A stretch of DNA of 64,000 bases from Phaeobacter sp. B1627 (GTDB lineage: Bacteria > Pseudomonadota > Alphaproteobacteria > Rhodobacterales > Rhodobacteraceae), in assembly GCF_006265095.1 (NCBI RefSeq), contig NZ_VCNK01000029.1, positions 17,696 through 81,695 on the forward strand, read 5' to 3'. Each line of letters starts with the position of its first letter. Position 1 is the stretch's first letter. Of this stretch, positions 28,838 through 37,512 are shown piece by piece. Made by a program: the position numbers and the translations under genes. The notes under the pieces were generated by a model, which was not told where the DNA came from, made no database searches, and saw only the letters and a list, made by a program, of their open reading frames with translations.

Positions 28838-30073
28838 ATGGAAGGCATGGGAGATGCCGTTGCCAATATGGATGCGCTTGGTTTGATGATCCTTGGGGCA
28901 GGGGCCGCGGTGGTGCTGCTGTTTGTCCTGTTGTTTCTGTCGATGCGCAACTCCGGTCAGGCCGTCCGCGCGATCGCGCCGCTGACGCAGCAGATGACGG
29001 CGATCGGTCAGGTCGCCCAGCAGCTGTCCTCCGGTCAGGAGGCGCTGCGCGGTAATCTGCAGACGGTGTCTGATACTCAGGCCAATGCCCAATTGCAGAT
29101 CCTACGGACGATGGAGACCCGGCTGGGCGATGTGCAGCAACGGATGAATGACCGGTTGGCGGACAATGCGATGAAACAGGCGCGCGCGATCTCCGAGATG
29201 CAGGAACGCATGAGCGAGAGCCTGCACGGCAATGCGAAACGCACCGCAACCTCGCTGACGCAATTGCAGGAACGGCTGGCGGTAATCGACAAGGCGCAGG
29301 ACAATATCACCAAGCTTTCGGGCGATGTGCTGTCGCTGCAGGATATCCTGTCGAACAAGCAGACCCGGGGGGCCTTCGGGGAAATCCAGTTGAACGATAT
29401 CGTGTCCAAGGCGCTGCCGACGGATGCCTATGCGTTTCAGCATACGCTCTCCAACGGCAAGCGCGCCGACTGTCTGATCAGACTGCCGAACCCGCCGGGA
29501 CCTATCGTGATCGATTCCAAATTCCCGCTGGAGCCCTACGAGGCCCTGCGCAATGCGGAAAGCCAGGATGAAAAGGCACTGGCGTCGCGGCTGTTGAAAG
29601 GGGCGTTGCGCAAACATATTCGTGATGTGTCGGAGAAATACATCCTTGACGGCGAAACCGCAGACGGAGCGTTGCTGTTCCTCCCGTCCGAGGCGGTTTA
29701 TGCGGAGTTGCATGCCAATTTTTCTGATGTGGTGCGCGAGGGGTTTGCGCTGAAGGTCTGGATCGTTTCTCCGACCACCTGCATGGCGACGCTCAACACC
29801 ATGCGCGCAATCCTGAAAGACGCCCGGATGCGGGAACAGGCCGGTGCGATCCGCAAGGAGCTGGGGCTTTTGCACAAGGATGTGGAGCGGTTGGGCGACC
29901 GGGTGGTCAATCTGGATCGCCACTTCGGTCAGGCGCAGAAGGATCTGTCGGATATCAAGATCAGCGCCGACAAGGCCGGGCGCCGGGCGCAGCGGCTGGA
30001 TAATTTCGATTTTGAAGAGCTGAGTGCGGATAGCGTCGGGCAGGTCGTCGCTCTGGAGCCCTCCGCAGAATGA
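28838..30073 (+). CDS. rmuC: DNA recombination protein RmuC
   Basis: 411 residues. One N-terminal membrane anchor (LMILGAGAAVVLLFVLLFLSM), then a coiled coil of about 150 residues (QQMTAIGQVAQQLSSGQEAL and onward), then the RmuC nuclease-like domain (RGAFGEIQL, VIDSKFPLEPYEAL, VSPTTCMATLNTM). RmuC limits inversions at short inverted repeats; the exact biochemistry is unsettled. ATG at 28838 is preferred over in-frame TTG/CTG codons just before. It starts 12 bp after mutL and overlaps the cyclase gene by ATGA. Confidence 0.94.
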   Translation: MEGMGDAVANMDALGLMILGAGAAVVLLFVLLFLSMRNSGQAVRAIAPLTQQMTAIGQVAQQLSSGQEALRGNLQTVSDTQANAQLQILRTMETRLGDVQQRMNDRLADNAMKQARAISEMQERMSESLHGNAKRTATSLTQLQERLAVIDKAQDNITKLSGDVLSLQDILSNKQTRGAFGEIQLNDIVSKALPTDAYAFQHTLSNGKRADCLIRLPNPPGPIVIDSKFPLEPYEALRNAESQDEKALASRLLKGALRKHIRDVSEKYILDGETADGALLFLPSEAVYAELHANFSDVVREGFALKVWIVSPTTCMATLNTMRAILKDARMREQAGAIRKELGLLHKDVERLGDRVVNLDRHFGQAQKDLSDIKISADKAGRRAQRLDNFDFEELSADSVGQVVALEPSAE

Positions 30074-31392
30074 TATCGCGCATGCGTCAGGCGCGGGTGG
30101 CCCCGAATGCCACCCTGTTGCGCGAAGCGGAACTGAGAGCGGAAAAGGTCGTCTCGCTCCTGCGGATCTTTGTGTCATTGGGGCTGATGCTTGTGTTTGT
30201 CCTTGCGGTGGGAACGCCGCCGGAGGAAATCGCGGCCATTCTTCACAGACAATGGCTGTCGGCGGTGCTGGCGCTGCTCTCCTATCTGGGGCTCGGCGTG
30301 TTCACCCTGTGGTTGACGCTCAGCGGCCGCTTCCGTCGGTGGATGGTCTGGCCGGTGGTCACCTTTGACTGCATGTTCATGTTGCTCAACACATGGGTGG
30401 GGCTTGAAAATGTCGCGATGCCCGGGGCGCTGACATTCCTGCTGCCGCCGACCTGGCTGGTGCCGGTGGTGCTGGCCTTTGCTGTGCTGCGTTTCAACCC
30501 CTACCTGCAGGCCTATTGTGTGGCGCTGATTGTCGGGGGGCTGAGCTGTCTCATCTTCATGTCCGACTATGAGTTGACCGATGATGTGATCCTGCGGGCG
30601 CAGCACCTGCTGGCAGGACCGCCCAATATCGTGCGTGTGGTTATGATTCTGCTGGCCGGCGTGGTGCTTGTGGTTGCGGCGTCGGCCTTGCGCAGTTTGC
30701 TGCACCGGTCGCTGATCGAGACCGAACGACGCCTGTCCCTGACGCGCTATCTGCCGAGCCGACTGGTGGAGCGGATGCAGGCCGAAGGCCTGGAAGAATT
30801 GCGCCATGGACGGCGGCAGGTGATGGCAGTCCTGTTTGTGGATATCCGCGGCTTTACCTCCTGGGCGGAGGGCAAGGACCCGGCCGAGGTGGGCGAGTTC
30901 GTCACCGAGTACCGCATTCGGATCCAGCGCGCCGCGCGTCAGACCCAGGGCATGGTGGATAAGTTCATCGGCGACGGCGCGATGCTGGTTTTTGATGGCG
31001 AAGCGGCCGCGGATCGCGCCCTGCACTGTGCCCTGTGCCTGTCGGAGGACATGGAAGAATGGTCCGCGCTCCGTCAATCTGAGGGGCGGCACGCGGTGAA
31101 AGTGGGAATCGGGCTGCATTGGGGAGAGGTGTTTTCCGGTGTGGTCGGGGATCAGGATCGACTGGAATTCACAGCCCTTGGCGACACTGTGAACACGGCT
31201 GCGCGTCTGGAACAGATGACCAAGGAGTGCGGTATGGAAATTGTCGTCTCTGCTGCCCTGCTGGAGGCCTGCCGTCCGCGAGGGGGGGAGCCCGCGCGCG
31301 AGGGTTGGACGGAGTTGCCGCCGGTGACACTGCGCGGGCGCAGCCAGCCGATTGCCCTCTTTGGACGTGCCCGGCCCGGAGATGTGGGCTGA
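30070..31392 (+). CDS. Membrane adenylate/guanylate cyclase (class III)
   Basis: 440 residues. Residues 30-215 hold about six membrane helices with short loops. Residues 240-430 are a class III catalytic domain: VLFVDIRGFTSWAE (first metal Asp), KFIGDGAMLVFDG (second metal site) and GIGLHWGEVFSGVVG with EFTALGDTVNTAARLE (ribose- and transition-state-binding Asn/Arg). All catalytic residues appear present, so cAMP production is likely. The membrane part may sense an unknown signal. Coupled to rmuC by an ATGA overlap. Confidence 0.92.
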   Translation: MISRMRQARVAPNATLLREAELRAEKVVSLLRIFVSLGLMLVFVLAVGTPPEEIAAILHRQWLSAVLALLSYLGLGVFTLWLTLSGRFRRWMVWPVVTFDCMFMLLNTWVGLENVAMPGALTFLLPPTWLVPVVLAFAVLRFNPYLQAYCVALIVGGLSCLIFMSDYELTDDVILRAQHLLAGPPNIVRVVMILLAGVVLVVAASALRSLLHRSLIETERRLSLTRYLPSRLVERMQAEGLEELRHGRRQVMAVLFVDIRGFTSWAEGKDPAEVGEFVTEYRIRIQRAARQTQGMVDKFIGDGAMLVFDGEAAADRALHCALCLSEDMEEWSALRQSEGRHAVKVGIGLHWGEVFSGVVGDQDRLEFTALGDTVNTAARLEQMTKECGMEIVVSAALLEACRPRGGEPAREGWTELPPVTLRGRSQPIALFGRARPGDVG

Positions 31393-31458
31393 TCCCGGCT
31401 GATGCAAGGCGCTCGGCTGAAACCGGAGCCTGTCGTCGGTCCGACGGATTGTCCCGGA

Positions 31459-32553
31459 TCAGTTGGCCGGTCGGGGGTCCGGGGTCAGGGCAGTCTCCTC
31501 CGACAGGACCTTTCCGGGCAGGGTGAAGCGGATCACCGCGCCAGCGCCGGTTGCCGCATTCGTTGCCTCGATTTGGCCGCCGCGGGCCTGTAGCAGGCGG
31601 TGGACGCCCTGCAGCCCGAAGCCCCCTTCTGTCCGCAATGTGCCCGTGTTCAATAACAAGGCGGAGGCTTCTTTCAGTCCCGGGCCGTTGTCGCGCACCT
31701 CGATACGGTAAAATCCGGGGCCTGCGTCGGTGAGACAGACATCGATGTGCAAGGCGCCCGGGATTTCCGAGCCAGTGTGTTTGATCGCATTGTCGACCAG
31801 GTTGCGCAGGATGATCAGGGTGGCGGCGCGGTCCCCGACAACCCAATCGCCCGAAACCGTATGGGTGCAGAGCCCCATGGGATCCAGAAGGGCGACAACC
31901 TCTTTCACCAGGTTCGCGAGGCTGAAGGTCCTGATATCGGATTTCGTCGAGGTTGCCTGCGCGTGGGAGAGGATGTCGGCAATCAGGTTCATGGCTTTGA
32001 TGCCGATTTGTTCGAGCATGTCGATCAGTTCCAGCTTGCCATCGCCGAGATCGACGAAGTCGTCCCGCAGCATTCCGGCGATGGTGCTGACATGCCGGAT
32101 CGGGGTTCTGAGGTCATGTGCCGCGAGGCTGACGAAATCTTCAATTTCGGTCTGAAACATCTCGGCTCCGAGTTGCAGATCGTGCAGCGTATCGAGGCTG
32201 GAAATATCCTTGGTTGTGCCGACGATGCGACGGACCTGCCCCCGGTCCCCGATGATGGGGCGCAGGGTCACTTCGATCTGGTGCACACTGTCGTGCAGGG
32301 GCAGGTGGGATTGATAGGCATAGGGCATCGCGGTGCGGAGAATGCGGAGGTGGTGCTGATATATGGTTTCGCCGTATTGACCGGGAAACAGATCCCGTAT
32401 GGTCAGTCCCAGGACCTCGTCTTCGGTGCGCTGAATATGTGACAGGCCGTAGCGGTTGAATGCGACATAGCGCGGGATGCCGTCACGGTCGGGTTCCAGA
32501 ACAAAAATCGCTTGTTCGATTTGATCCAGAAGGGCCTTTTCGTCGGGGGTCAT
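31459..32553 (-). CDS. PAS-domain sensor histidine kinase
   Basis: 364 residues, no membrane segment, so cytoplasmic. A PAS fold at residues 5-125 (AIFVLEPDRDGIPRYVAFN; IVGTTKDISS at its end) is followed by HisKA with the phospho-acceptor in SLAAHDLRTP, and HATPase_c with NLVDNAIKHTG (N box), VRDNGPG (G1) and GGFGLQGVHRL (G2). ATG at 32553 is used; a GTG two codons earlier is also possible. No response regulator is adjacent, so it is an orphan. The gene is convergent to the cyclase, 66 bp away. Confidence 0.92.
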   Translation of the reverse strand: MTPDEKALLDQIEQAIFVLEPDRDGIPRYVAFNRYGLSHIQRTEDEVLGLTIRDLFPGQYGETIYQHHLRILRTAMPYAYQSHLPLHDSVHQIEVTLRPIIGDRGQVRRIVGTTKDISSLDTLHDLQLGAEMFQTEIEDFVSLAAHDLRTPIRHVSTIAGMLRDDFVDLGDGKLELIDMLEQIGIKAMNLIADILSHAQATSTKSDIRTFSLANLVKEVVALLDPMGLCTHTVSGDWVVGDRAATLIILRNLVDNAIKHTGSEIPGALHIDVCLTDAGPGFYRIEVRDNGPGLKEASALLLNTGTLRTEGGFGLQGVHRLLQARGGQIEATNAATGAGAVIRFTLPGKVLSEETALTPDPRPAN

Positions 32554-32705
32554 ACACACGCCTCTACACTACAAACACACAAGGCGCATGGCCCGGACCG
32601 AAGGCGATTGCCAATACCGCTGGTTCCCAACAGTGGCTCACGCCGGTATACTGTCACGCGATGGCTAAAAAACCATAAACTTTGCAGGAGCGTGCGCGCG
32701 GGGTC

Positions 32706-32739
32706 GCCGGGGCCTTGAGACCAGAATTCAGGCCCCGGC
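32706..32739 (-). terminator. Strong hairpin after the saccharopine dehydrogenase operon
   Basis: Perfect 10-bp stem GCCGGGGCCT / AGGCCCCGGC around 14 nt, 9 bp after the stop at 32748. No T-tract follows, so it may act in RNA stability or Rho-assisted ending. Confidence 0.5.
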
Positions 32740-32747
32740 GGATCGGT

Positions 32748-33890
32748 TCAGGAGGTGTGCGAAACGACCTGCAAGTGTTGTGCCAGCGCGCCGATACGGC
32801 CCATCCAGCTGTCCACCAATGCCGGATCGCTCGGGGCGGCGCTGACGCCTGCCGCGATCTTGCCGTTCATGGCCGCCTCGACGGCGTAGGACACCGGATA
32901 GGACACGAGGCGCGCCATGGCGCTGCCGCGATCGTCGCCCCAGGCGTCCATGACGTAGGTCTTGTGCCACTTGGTCTCGCCATTGCGTTCTGCCTTCAGG
33001 TCAACACAGAGCACAACCCGGTCCGGCTCGCCCGCGTCATAGGCATTCTCGGCCCAGAACTGATCGGACATTTCCTTGAGCCGGGCATCGCCTTCGGGGC
33101 CGTCCAGTGTTTCGACCTCGCGGAAGACATCCGCCCATGCGTCGCTCCAGCCGTTCAGGCGCAGGGTCCCGCGCACGAATGTCTTCACCTTCCAGTCCTT
33201 GCCGAAATGGTACTGCTCCATGAAGGGCAGGGAATCGCGGTTGGGATAGACTTCGAAATTCTCCGGCAAGGCCAGCGGTGCATCATAGGTCGATATGGCG
33301 TCCCAGGGGCGGGCCACGTCGAAGACCGCGAAGTCCCGGATGGAGCGGGAGGGCGAGCGCAGCGCCTTGAGCACGCCGAGAGGCGACCAGCTGAATTTGT
33401 AGCGGAAGGGGTTCGGTGTTTTGGGGATGCCGCCGCAATAGGACAGAAAGCTGATTTCGTTTTCCGGATCAAACGCCGGAGATCCCGCGTATTCCGCCAC
33501 CAATGCATGGGCCATCAGGTGGTCGATGCCGGGGTCGAGACCGACCTCGTTCACCAGCGCGACCCCGGCGGCTTTGGCCTTGTCGTCCAGGTGGCGCATC
33601 TCGGGTGAGATATAGGAGGAGGAGACGAAATGCGCCCCCTTTGCGATTGCCAGCTCTGCCAGTTCCACATGCCAGTCGCCCGGCAGCATGGAGACCACGA
33701 CATCGGCGGGGCTGAGCAGTTCCGACAGCCGCGCGACAGAGAATTTATGGATGTTTGTGGTCAGATCGCCCACTGCCTCGGCGGCCTTTTCCGGCGTCCG
33801 GTTCCATACGGCGACGTCGTGGCCTGCCTCCAGCAGGCGCCGCAGGCCGGGAATGGCCGAGAGCCCGGTTCCGCACCAGTGAATAGTCAT
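32748..33890 (-). CDS. Saccharopine dehydrogenase, L-glutamate-forming type (LYS9-like)
   Basis: 380 residues. N-terminal Rossmann domain with GTGLSAIPGLRRLLEAGH, then ADVVVSMLPGDWHVELAE, and the substrate-domain signature VNEVGLDPGIDHLMAHAL, as in yeast Lys9. In the catabolic direction it oxidises saccharopine to glutamate and 2-aminoadipate semialdehyde. The upstream gene encodes the lysine-side partner, so together they form the saccharopine route of lysine breakdown. This pathway has been described for marine bacteria including roseobacters. Gap to the partner is 30 bp. Confidence 0.9.
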   Translation of the reverse strand: MTIHWCGTGLSAIPGLRRLLEAGHDVAVWNRTPEKAAEAVGDLTTNIHKFSVARLSELLSPADVVVSMLPGDWHVELAELAIAKGAHFVSSSYISPEMRHLDDKAKAAGVALVNEVGLDPGIDHLMAHALVAEYAGSPAFDPENEISFLSYCGGIPKTPNPFRYKFSWSPLGVLKALRSPSRSIRDFAVFDVARPWDAISTYDAPLALPENFEVYPNRDSLPFMEQYHFGKDWKVKTFVRGTLRLNGWSDAWADVFREVETLDGPEGDARLKEMSDQFWAENAYDAGEPDRVVLCVDLKAERNGETKWHKTYVMDAWGDDRGSAMARLVSYPVSYAVEAAMNGKIAAGVSAAPSDPALVDSWMGRIGALAQHLQVVSHTS

Positions 33891-33920
33891 GTCAGTTCTC
33901 CTTCGTCGGGGTGGGGCAGG

Positions 33921-34973
33921 TCAGCCCGCAACATGTTCGTCAAAGACCGCTTTCGCCCGCGCCCAGACACCGGAGTCGAGGTCGGTCAGGGTCAGCAGGC
34001 TGGCCAGCAGTTGATCGGCGTAGTCCTCGGAGCTTTCAGCGGGCAGCATCGAGGGCAGGTTGTCGATCGCCATCACGTCGAGCACCGGGGTCTCGGCGAC
34101 CCGGATTACCGGGTTTTCCCATGTGGTGGCGTGGCTATAGACAGGGACCGGATTATAATCGCTATCCGGATCGCAGGCCACATCGCCCACGGCAGTGAGC
34201 CTGCGTGGCGCGCTGAGCGCATCCCGTGGCACGAAAACCGGCGTGCCGGGGCGGGCAAAGATACAGTTCAGGAACAGATCATGGTCGAGGATCTGCGGGA
34301 AGGGGCCGCCGCTTGCGGTTTCCGCCATATCCCATTTGGTCACCGCGACGCCCATCGCCTCGCAGAGGTCCGCCGCGCCGGTGCCAACGCGCCCGAGAGC
34401 GCCGATCACTATGGCCGTGGGGCGCTCTGATCCGGTGGCGTCCAGTTCCTGGCTGAGGGCCGCCAGCAGCGCATCTTTGTCTGCGTAGACACCCACCGGG
34501 CCGCAGATCGCATCACGTTGCTGAGCGGCCCAGGCCTTGAGCGTGACTGCAGCGCCGGCATAGCCTGCCCAATAGCCGAAGGCCGCGACGCGACGGCCGC
34601 TTTCGTCCACCAGATATTCAAGATCATAGAGCGTGCCTCCTGCCTCCCGGAAGCGGCGCAGCAACTCCCGGCCGGAATGTTGCCCCTTGAAGGCATGGCC
34701 GAACATGATGTGGCGGTGCGGCAAGGGTGTCCCGTCGTCAGGCAATTCCTTGAGCCCGAAGATGATCGCATCCCGCGGCGCATCGGGCCAGCTGTTCTCG
34801 GGCGCGATCTCGCAGCCTGCATCGATATAGCCCTGCAGCGCCAGGGCACGGGTCCGGCTGTCTTCCACGGTGACACGAATGCCTGCGGCAATCAAAGCGC
34901 GGGCCCCCGCCGGGGTCAGCCCGACACGGTCTTCGTTCAGGCGCTGCTCGGCGCGCACCCAGAGATGAGTCAT
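33921..34973 (-). CDS. Saccharopine dehydrogenase, L-lysine-forming type (LYS1-like)
   Basis: 350 residues, alanine dehydrogenase/PNT fold. Signatures: MTHLWVRAEQRLNEDRVGLT (start, substrate Arg and Glu), IMFGHAFKGQHSGRELLRRF and GGTLYDLEYLVDESGRRVAA with AFGYWAGYAGAA, all typical of Lys1. VIGALGRVGTGAADLCE is the nucleotide-binding loop. In bacteria this form would condense lysine with 2-oxoglutarate to saccharopine in catabolism. ATG at 34973, 11 bp after the GST gene. Confidence 0.9.
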   Translation of the reverse strand: MTHLWVRAEQRLNEDRVGLTPAGARALIAAGIRVTVEDSRTRALALQGYIDAGCEIAPENSWPDAPRDAIIFGLKELPDDGTPLPHRHIMFGHAFKGQHSGRELLRRFREAGGTLYDLEYLVDESGRRVAAFGYWAGYAGAAVTLKAWAAQQRDAICGPVGVYADKDALLAALSQELDATGSERPTAIVIGALGRVGTGAADLCEAMGVAVTKWDMAETASGGPFPQILDHDLFLNCIFARPGTPVFVPRDALSAPRRLTAVGDVACDPDSDYNPVPVYSHATTWENPVIRVAETPVLDVMAIDNLPSMLPAESSEDYADQLLASLLTLTDLDSGVWARAKAVFDEHVAG

Positions 34974-34984
34974 GTCGTCTTCCT

Positions 34985-35599
34985 TCAAAGCATGTTTCTG
35001 GCGCGGACGGCCTTGACGCTGTCGCGGGCTTCCATTGCCGCCATGAATGCGGCGATCTTCGGAAAGCGCGCAACGTCCACACCGTCGCCTTCGAGCCAGG
35101 TACAGATCACAAAGAGATAGCAATCCGCAAGGCACACAGTATCGCCCAGCACAAACGGACCGCGCAGGCCCCAATTGCTGATGTAGTCGCAGGAGGCCGT
35201 CATCGTCTCAGGCACTTTCCGGGCCATGTCCTTGAAGGATTCCGGGTTCGACGCCCACCGGGCGCCGCGCATCTTGTGGGCGTGGTTCACGTGCATCGTC
35301 GAGGCGAGATAGAACATCACTTCGCGCGTGCGGGCCGCCAATACCGGGTCACTGGGGCGCAGTTGGGCGTGCTCTGCCCGGTCGGCGATGAATTCCAGCA
35401 GTGCTCCGGTTTCCGTCAGGATGCCACCATCGACCACAAGCGCCGGCACGCGCCCCTTGGGATTGATCTGCTGGTAGGCCGGTGTGGCCTGTTCCTTGCG
35501 GGCAAAATCGACCTTGACCGGCTCATACTCCAGTTCCGCTTCCTCCAGGGCGATGGCAACGGCGATCGATATGGTGTGGGGCGCATAATAGAGCTGCAT
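34985..35599 (-). CDS. Glutathione S-transferase family protein
   Basis: 204 residues. Thioredoxin-like N-terminal domain: MQLYYAPHTISIAVAIALEE, then NPKGRVPALVVDGG with the cis-Pro, and LTETGALLEFIAD for glutathione gamma-glutamyl contacts. An all-helical C-terminal domain follows. Ser in PHTIS may be catalytic (beta-class-like), but uncertain. ATG at 35599 follows GGAGAGACC. Same operon as the saccharopine dehydrogenases; it could handle reactive aldehydes such as aminoadipate semialdehyde (inference only). Confidence 0.88.
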   Translation of the reverse strand: MQLYYAPHTISIAVAIALEEAELEYEPVKVDFARKEQATPAYQQINPKGRVPALVVDGGILTETGALLEFIADRAEHAQLRPSDPVLAARTREVMFYLASTMHVNHAHKMRGARWASNPESFKDMARKVPETMTASCDYISNWGLRGPFVLGDTVCLADCYLFVICTWLEGDGVDVARFPKIAAFMAAMEARDSVKAVRARNML

Positions 35600-35656
35600 T
35601 GGGTCTCTCCTGAAATGAGGATCTGTCAGTGGACTCTGTCGGTGCAATGTTCAGTG

Positions 35657-36313
35657 TCAGAGATGGGTGCGCGCATATTGGCGCTCTGGCGGTTCCAGAT
35701 GGGGGACGGCATTGAACAGCACCGGTGAATACTGGCCGCCGATATTGTGCAAGCGGTGCAGCGAGCTGTTCATGATGGCAAGCGCCATCCGCGCGGTGGC
35801 CGCGGTATCGAGGCCGAGACACTGGCGCATCACCATGGCAATCAACCCGCCGGATGTCACCAATAGCGCCGGACCTTCGCCCGCGGCGATGTCTGCCACG
35901 ACGGCCCTGGTCCGGGTCTCGAAGTCGCGCCAGCTTTCCGGAGGGTTTTCGATCTGATTGCCTTCCCACGCGGCAAAGACCTGTGGCAGATGGGCGACAA
36001 AGCTTTCGCGCTCGCGCGGGATGGCCAGATTGTGCTGTGCCTCCATCGCCTGTGCGAGGGTGAAGTATTCCATTTCATTGAGGCGCGGGTCGGCGATCAG
36101 CCTCCCGGCATCAAAGCCCATGGCCAGAGCTGTTTCCCTGTGCCGGGAGAGGGTGCCGCAATAGATGCGGGCGTAGTGATCCTGGCAGGTCCGAAGATGA
36201 TCGCCGAGCCAGGCTGCCTGCTGATGGCCGAGCGGGCTCAGCTTGTCGTAGCTGGCTTCCTCGCGCGCTTGGGTATTGGCCTGACCGTGCCGGACCAGTG
36301 TGATTTCTGACAT
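35657..36313 (-). CDS. Histidine phosphatase family protein
   Basis: 218 residues. Phosphoglycerate mutase-like fold with the catalytic motif LVRHGQANTQ (His8), the second Arg in CGTLSRHRETA, Glu in LNEMEYF, and the second catalytic His position replaced or shifted (LLVTSGGLIAMVMRQ has Ser-Gly instead of the usual SHG). This missing His is notable: activity may be low or altered. First gene of the minus-strand operon with GST and saccharopine dehydrogenases. Substrate unknown. Confidence 0.85.
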   Translation of the reverse strand: MSEITLVRHGQANTQAREEASYDKLSPLGHQQAAWLGDHLRTCQDHYARIYCGTLSRHRETALAMGFDAGRLIADPRLNEMEYFTLAQAMEAQHNLAIPRERESFVAHLPQVFAAWEGNQIENPPESWRDFETRTRAVVADIAAGEGPALLVTSGGLIAMVMRQCLGLDTAATARMALAIMNSSLHRLHNIGGQYSPVLFNAVPHLEPPERQYARTHL

Positions 36314-36421
36314 AGGCGTGCCTCTTTCAACCCGTTGCAGAACTACTAGGGGAGGGGCGGGTCGGATAAAAGGGCCAAGTTGCGGAGGTTTGTCAGGGCC
36401 GACCCTGCGGGGGCGGGACCG

Positions 36422-36649
36422 TCAGGCGCGGTCGTAGCCCCGTTTCAGCATGCGGCTGCGGTGGCGGTCCGCAGCGACGGAGGCCTCGCGCAGGTTGCCG
36501 AAGATATTGATCGTGCTGCGCCCTTTTCCGCCTTTGACGCCCCATTCCCGCAGGACGGAAACTTCGTTGAAAAGGTTCATGGCAAGTTCGATCCGGTAGA
36601 ACCGGGCCGGGCGCGCTTGGGCAAGACGATAGAGCAGACAGGTGGCCAT
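36422..36649 (-). CDS. Mini WGR-domain protein
   Basis: 75 residues, almost only a WGR domain: ARFYRIELAMNLFNEVSVLREWGVKGG is the beta-sheet part (EWGVKGG replaces the classic WGRIG) and ASVAADRHRSRMLKRGYDRA the closing helix. In larger proteins WGR domains bind DNA ends or RNA; stand-alone versions occur in Rhodobacteraceae and rhizobia with unknown roles. It stands between the phosphatase operon and the response regulator, about 140 bp from the latter. Confidence 0.75.
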   Translation of the reverse strand: MATCLLYRLAQARPARFYRIELAMNLFNEVSVLREWGVKGGKGRSTINIFGNLREASVAADRHRSRMLKRGYDRA

Positions 36650-36792
36650 GTTGTCTTTTTACGTCACCCGAATCACCGCTGCAAGAGGGCTCGCGATCCG
36701 AGATCGGGTTTCACTTCGGAGCAGGGCCGCAAGGGCGGGTGCGGTGGTTCGTGGCGCTTCGGGGCAGGGGTGAAATCCGCGGCGGGTGGGGA

Positions 36793-37512
36793 TCAGCTCC
36801 AGCTGACATCGCCCAGAAAGATATAGCCTGCTCCGTAGATTGTTTTGATCAGGCGCGGGTTCTTGGGGTCTTCCTTCAGCTTGGTCCGCAGCCGGGAGAT
36901 CCGCACATCCATGGCCCGGTCGAAGCTGTCCCCGGCGCCACCGCCCAGCCGCTCCATCATCTGGGACCGGGAGATCAGCCGTTTCGGGCTGTCGAGAAAG
37001 AGCCGCAGAACCTCGCCCTCGGCATGAGAAAACGTGGTCTCCTCGCCCGCCTCGTCTTCCAGCACATAGCGGTCGAAATGAGCGGTCCACCCGGAAAAAT
37101 GCGCACGGTCGCCGGTTGGGGCCTTGCCGCCCCGGGGCGCGACACGCAGGCGCACACGGATGCGGGCAACGACCTCTGCCGGGTCAAAGGGTTTGGTTAT
37201 ATAGTCGTCGGCCCCCAGTTCCAGACCGGTGACACGGTCATGGACCTGCGCGCGGCCGGAGATGATGATCACGCTGGCCCCCTGTTCCAATGCGAGCCGA
37301 TGGACCAGGGCCAGGCCATCCGTATCGGGTAGCGACAGATCCACGAGACAGACATCCGGTGTCACCCGTTGCAGGGCGGCCTCAAAATCGCGCGCCCGGG
37401 AAAAGCTCTGGGTGCGGTAGCCTGCGTCTTTCAGTGTTTCGGTCAGCAGGCGACGGATTTCCGGCTCATCATCAAGGATGGTCACGAGCGGGGCGAGGGA
37501 TGCATCACGCAT
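36793..37512 (-). CDS. OmpR/PhoB-type response regulator
   Basis: 239 residues. Receiver domain at 8-120 with VTILDDEPEIRRLL (acidic pocket), phospho-Asp in DVCLVDLSLPDTDG, Thr/Ser in ISGRAQ and Lys in ITKPFD. A winged-helix DNA-binding domain at 140-235 ends with DVRISRLRTKLKEDP, TIYGAGYIF. ATG at 37512 is used; it overlaps the end of the kinase gene by 8 bp, so the two are translationally coupled and very probably cognate. Confidence 0.94.
   Translation of the reverse strand: MRDASLAPLVTILDDEPEIRRLLTETLKDAGYRTQSFSRARDFEAALQRVTPDVCLVDLSLPDTDGLALVHRLALEQGASVIIISGRAQVHDRVTGLELGADDYITKPFDPAEVVARIRVRLRVAPRGGKAPTGDRAHFSGWTAHFDRYVLEDEAGEETTFSHAEGEVLRLFLDSPKRLISRSQMMERLGGGAGDSFDRAMDVRISRLRTKLKEDPKNPRLIKTIYGAGYIFLGDVSWS

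Noticed and set aside
32661..32678. Five-codon mini-ORF (MAKKP) as a leader peptide
   Set aside because: No gene follows on the same strand, so there is nothing for it to control.
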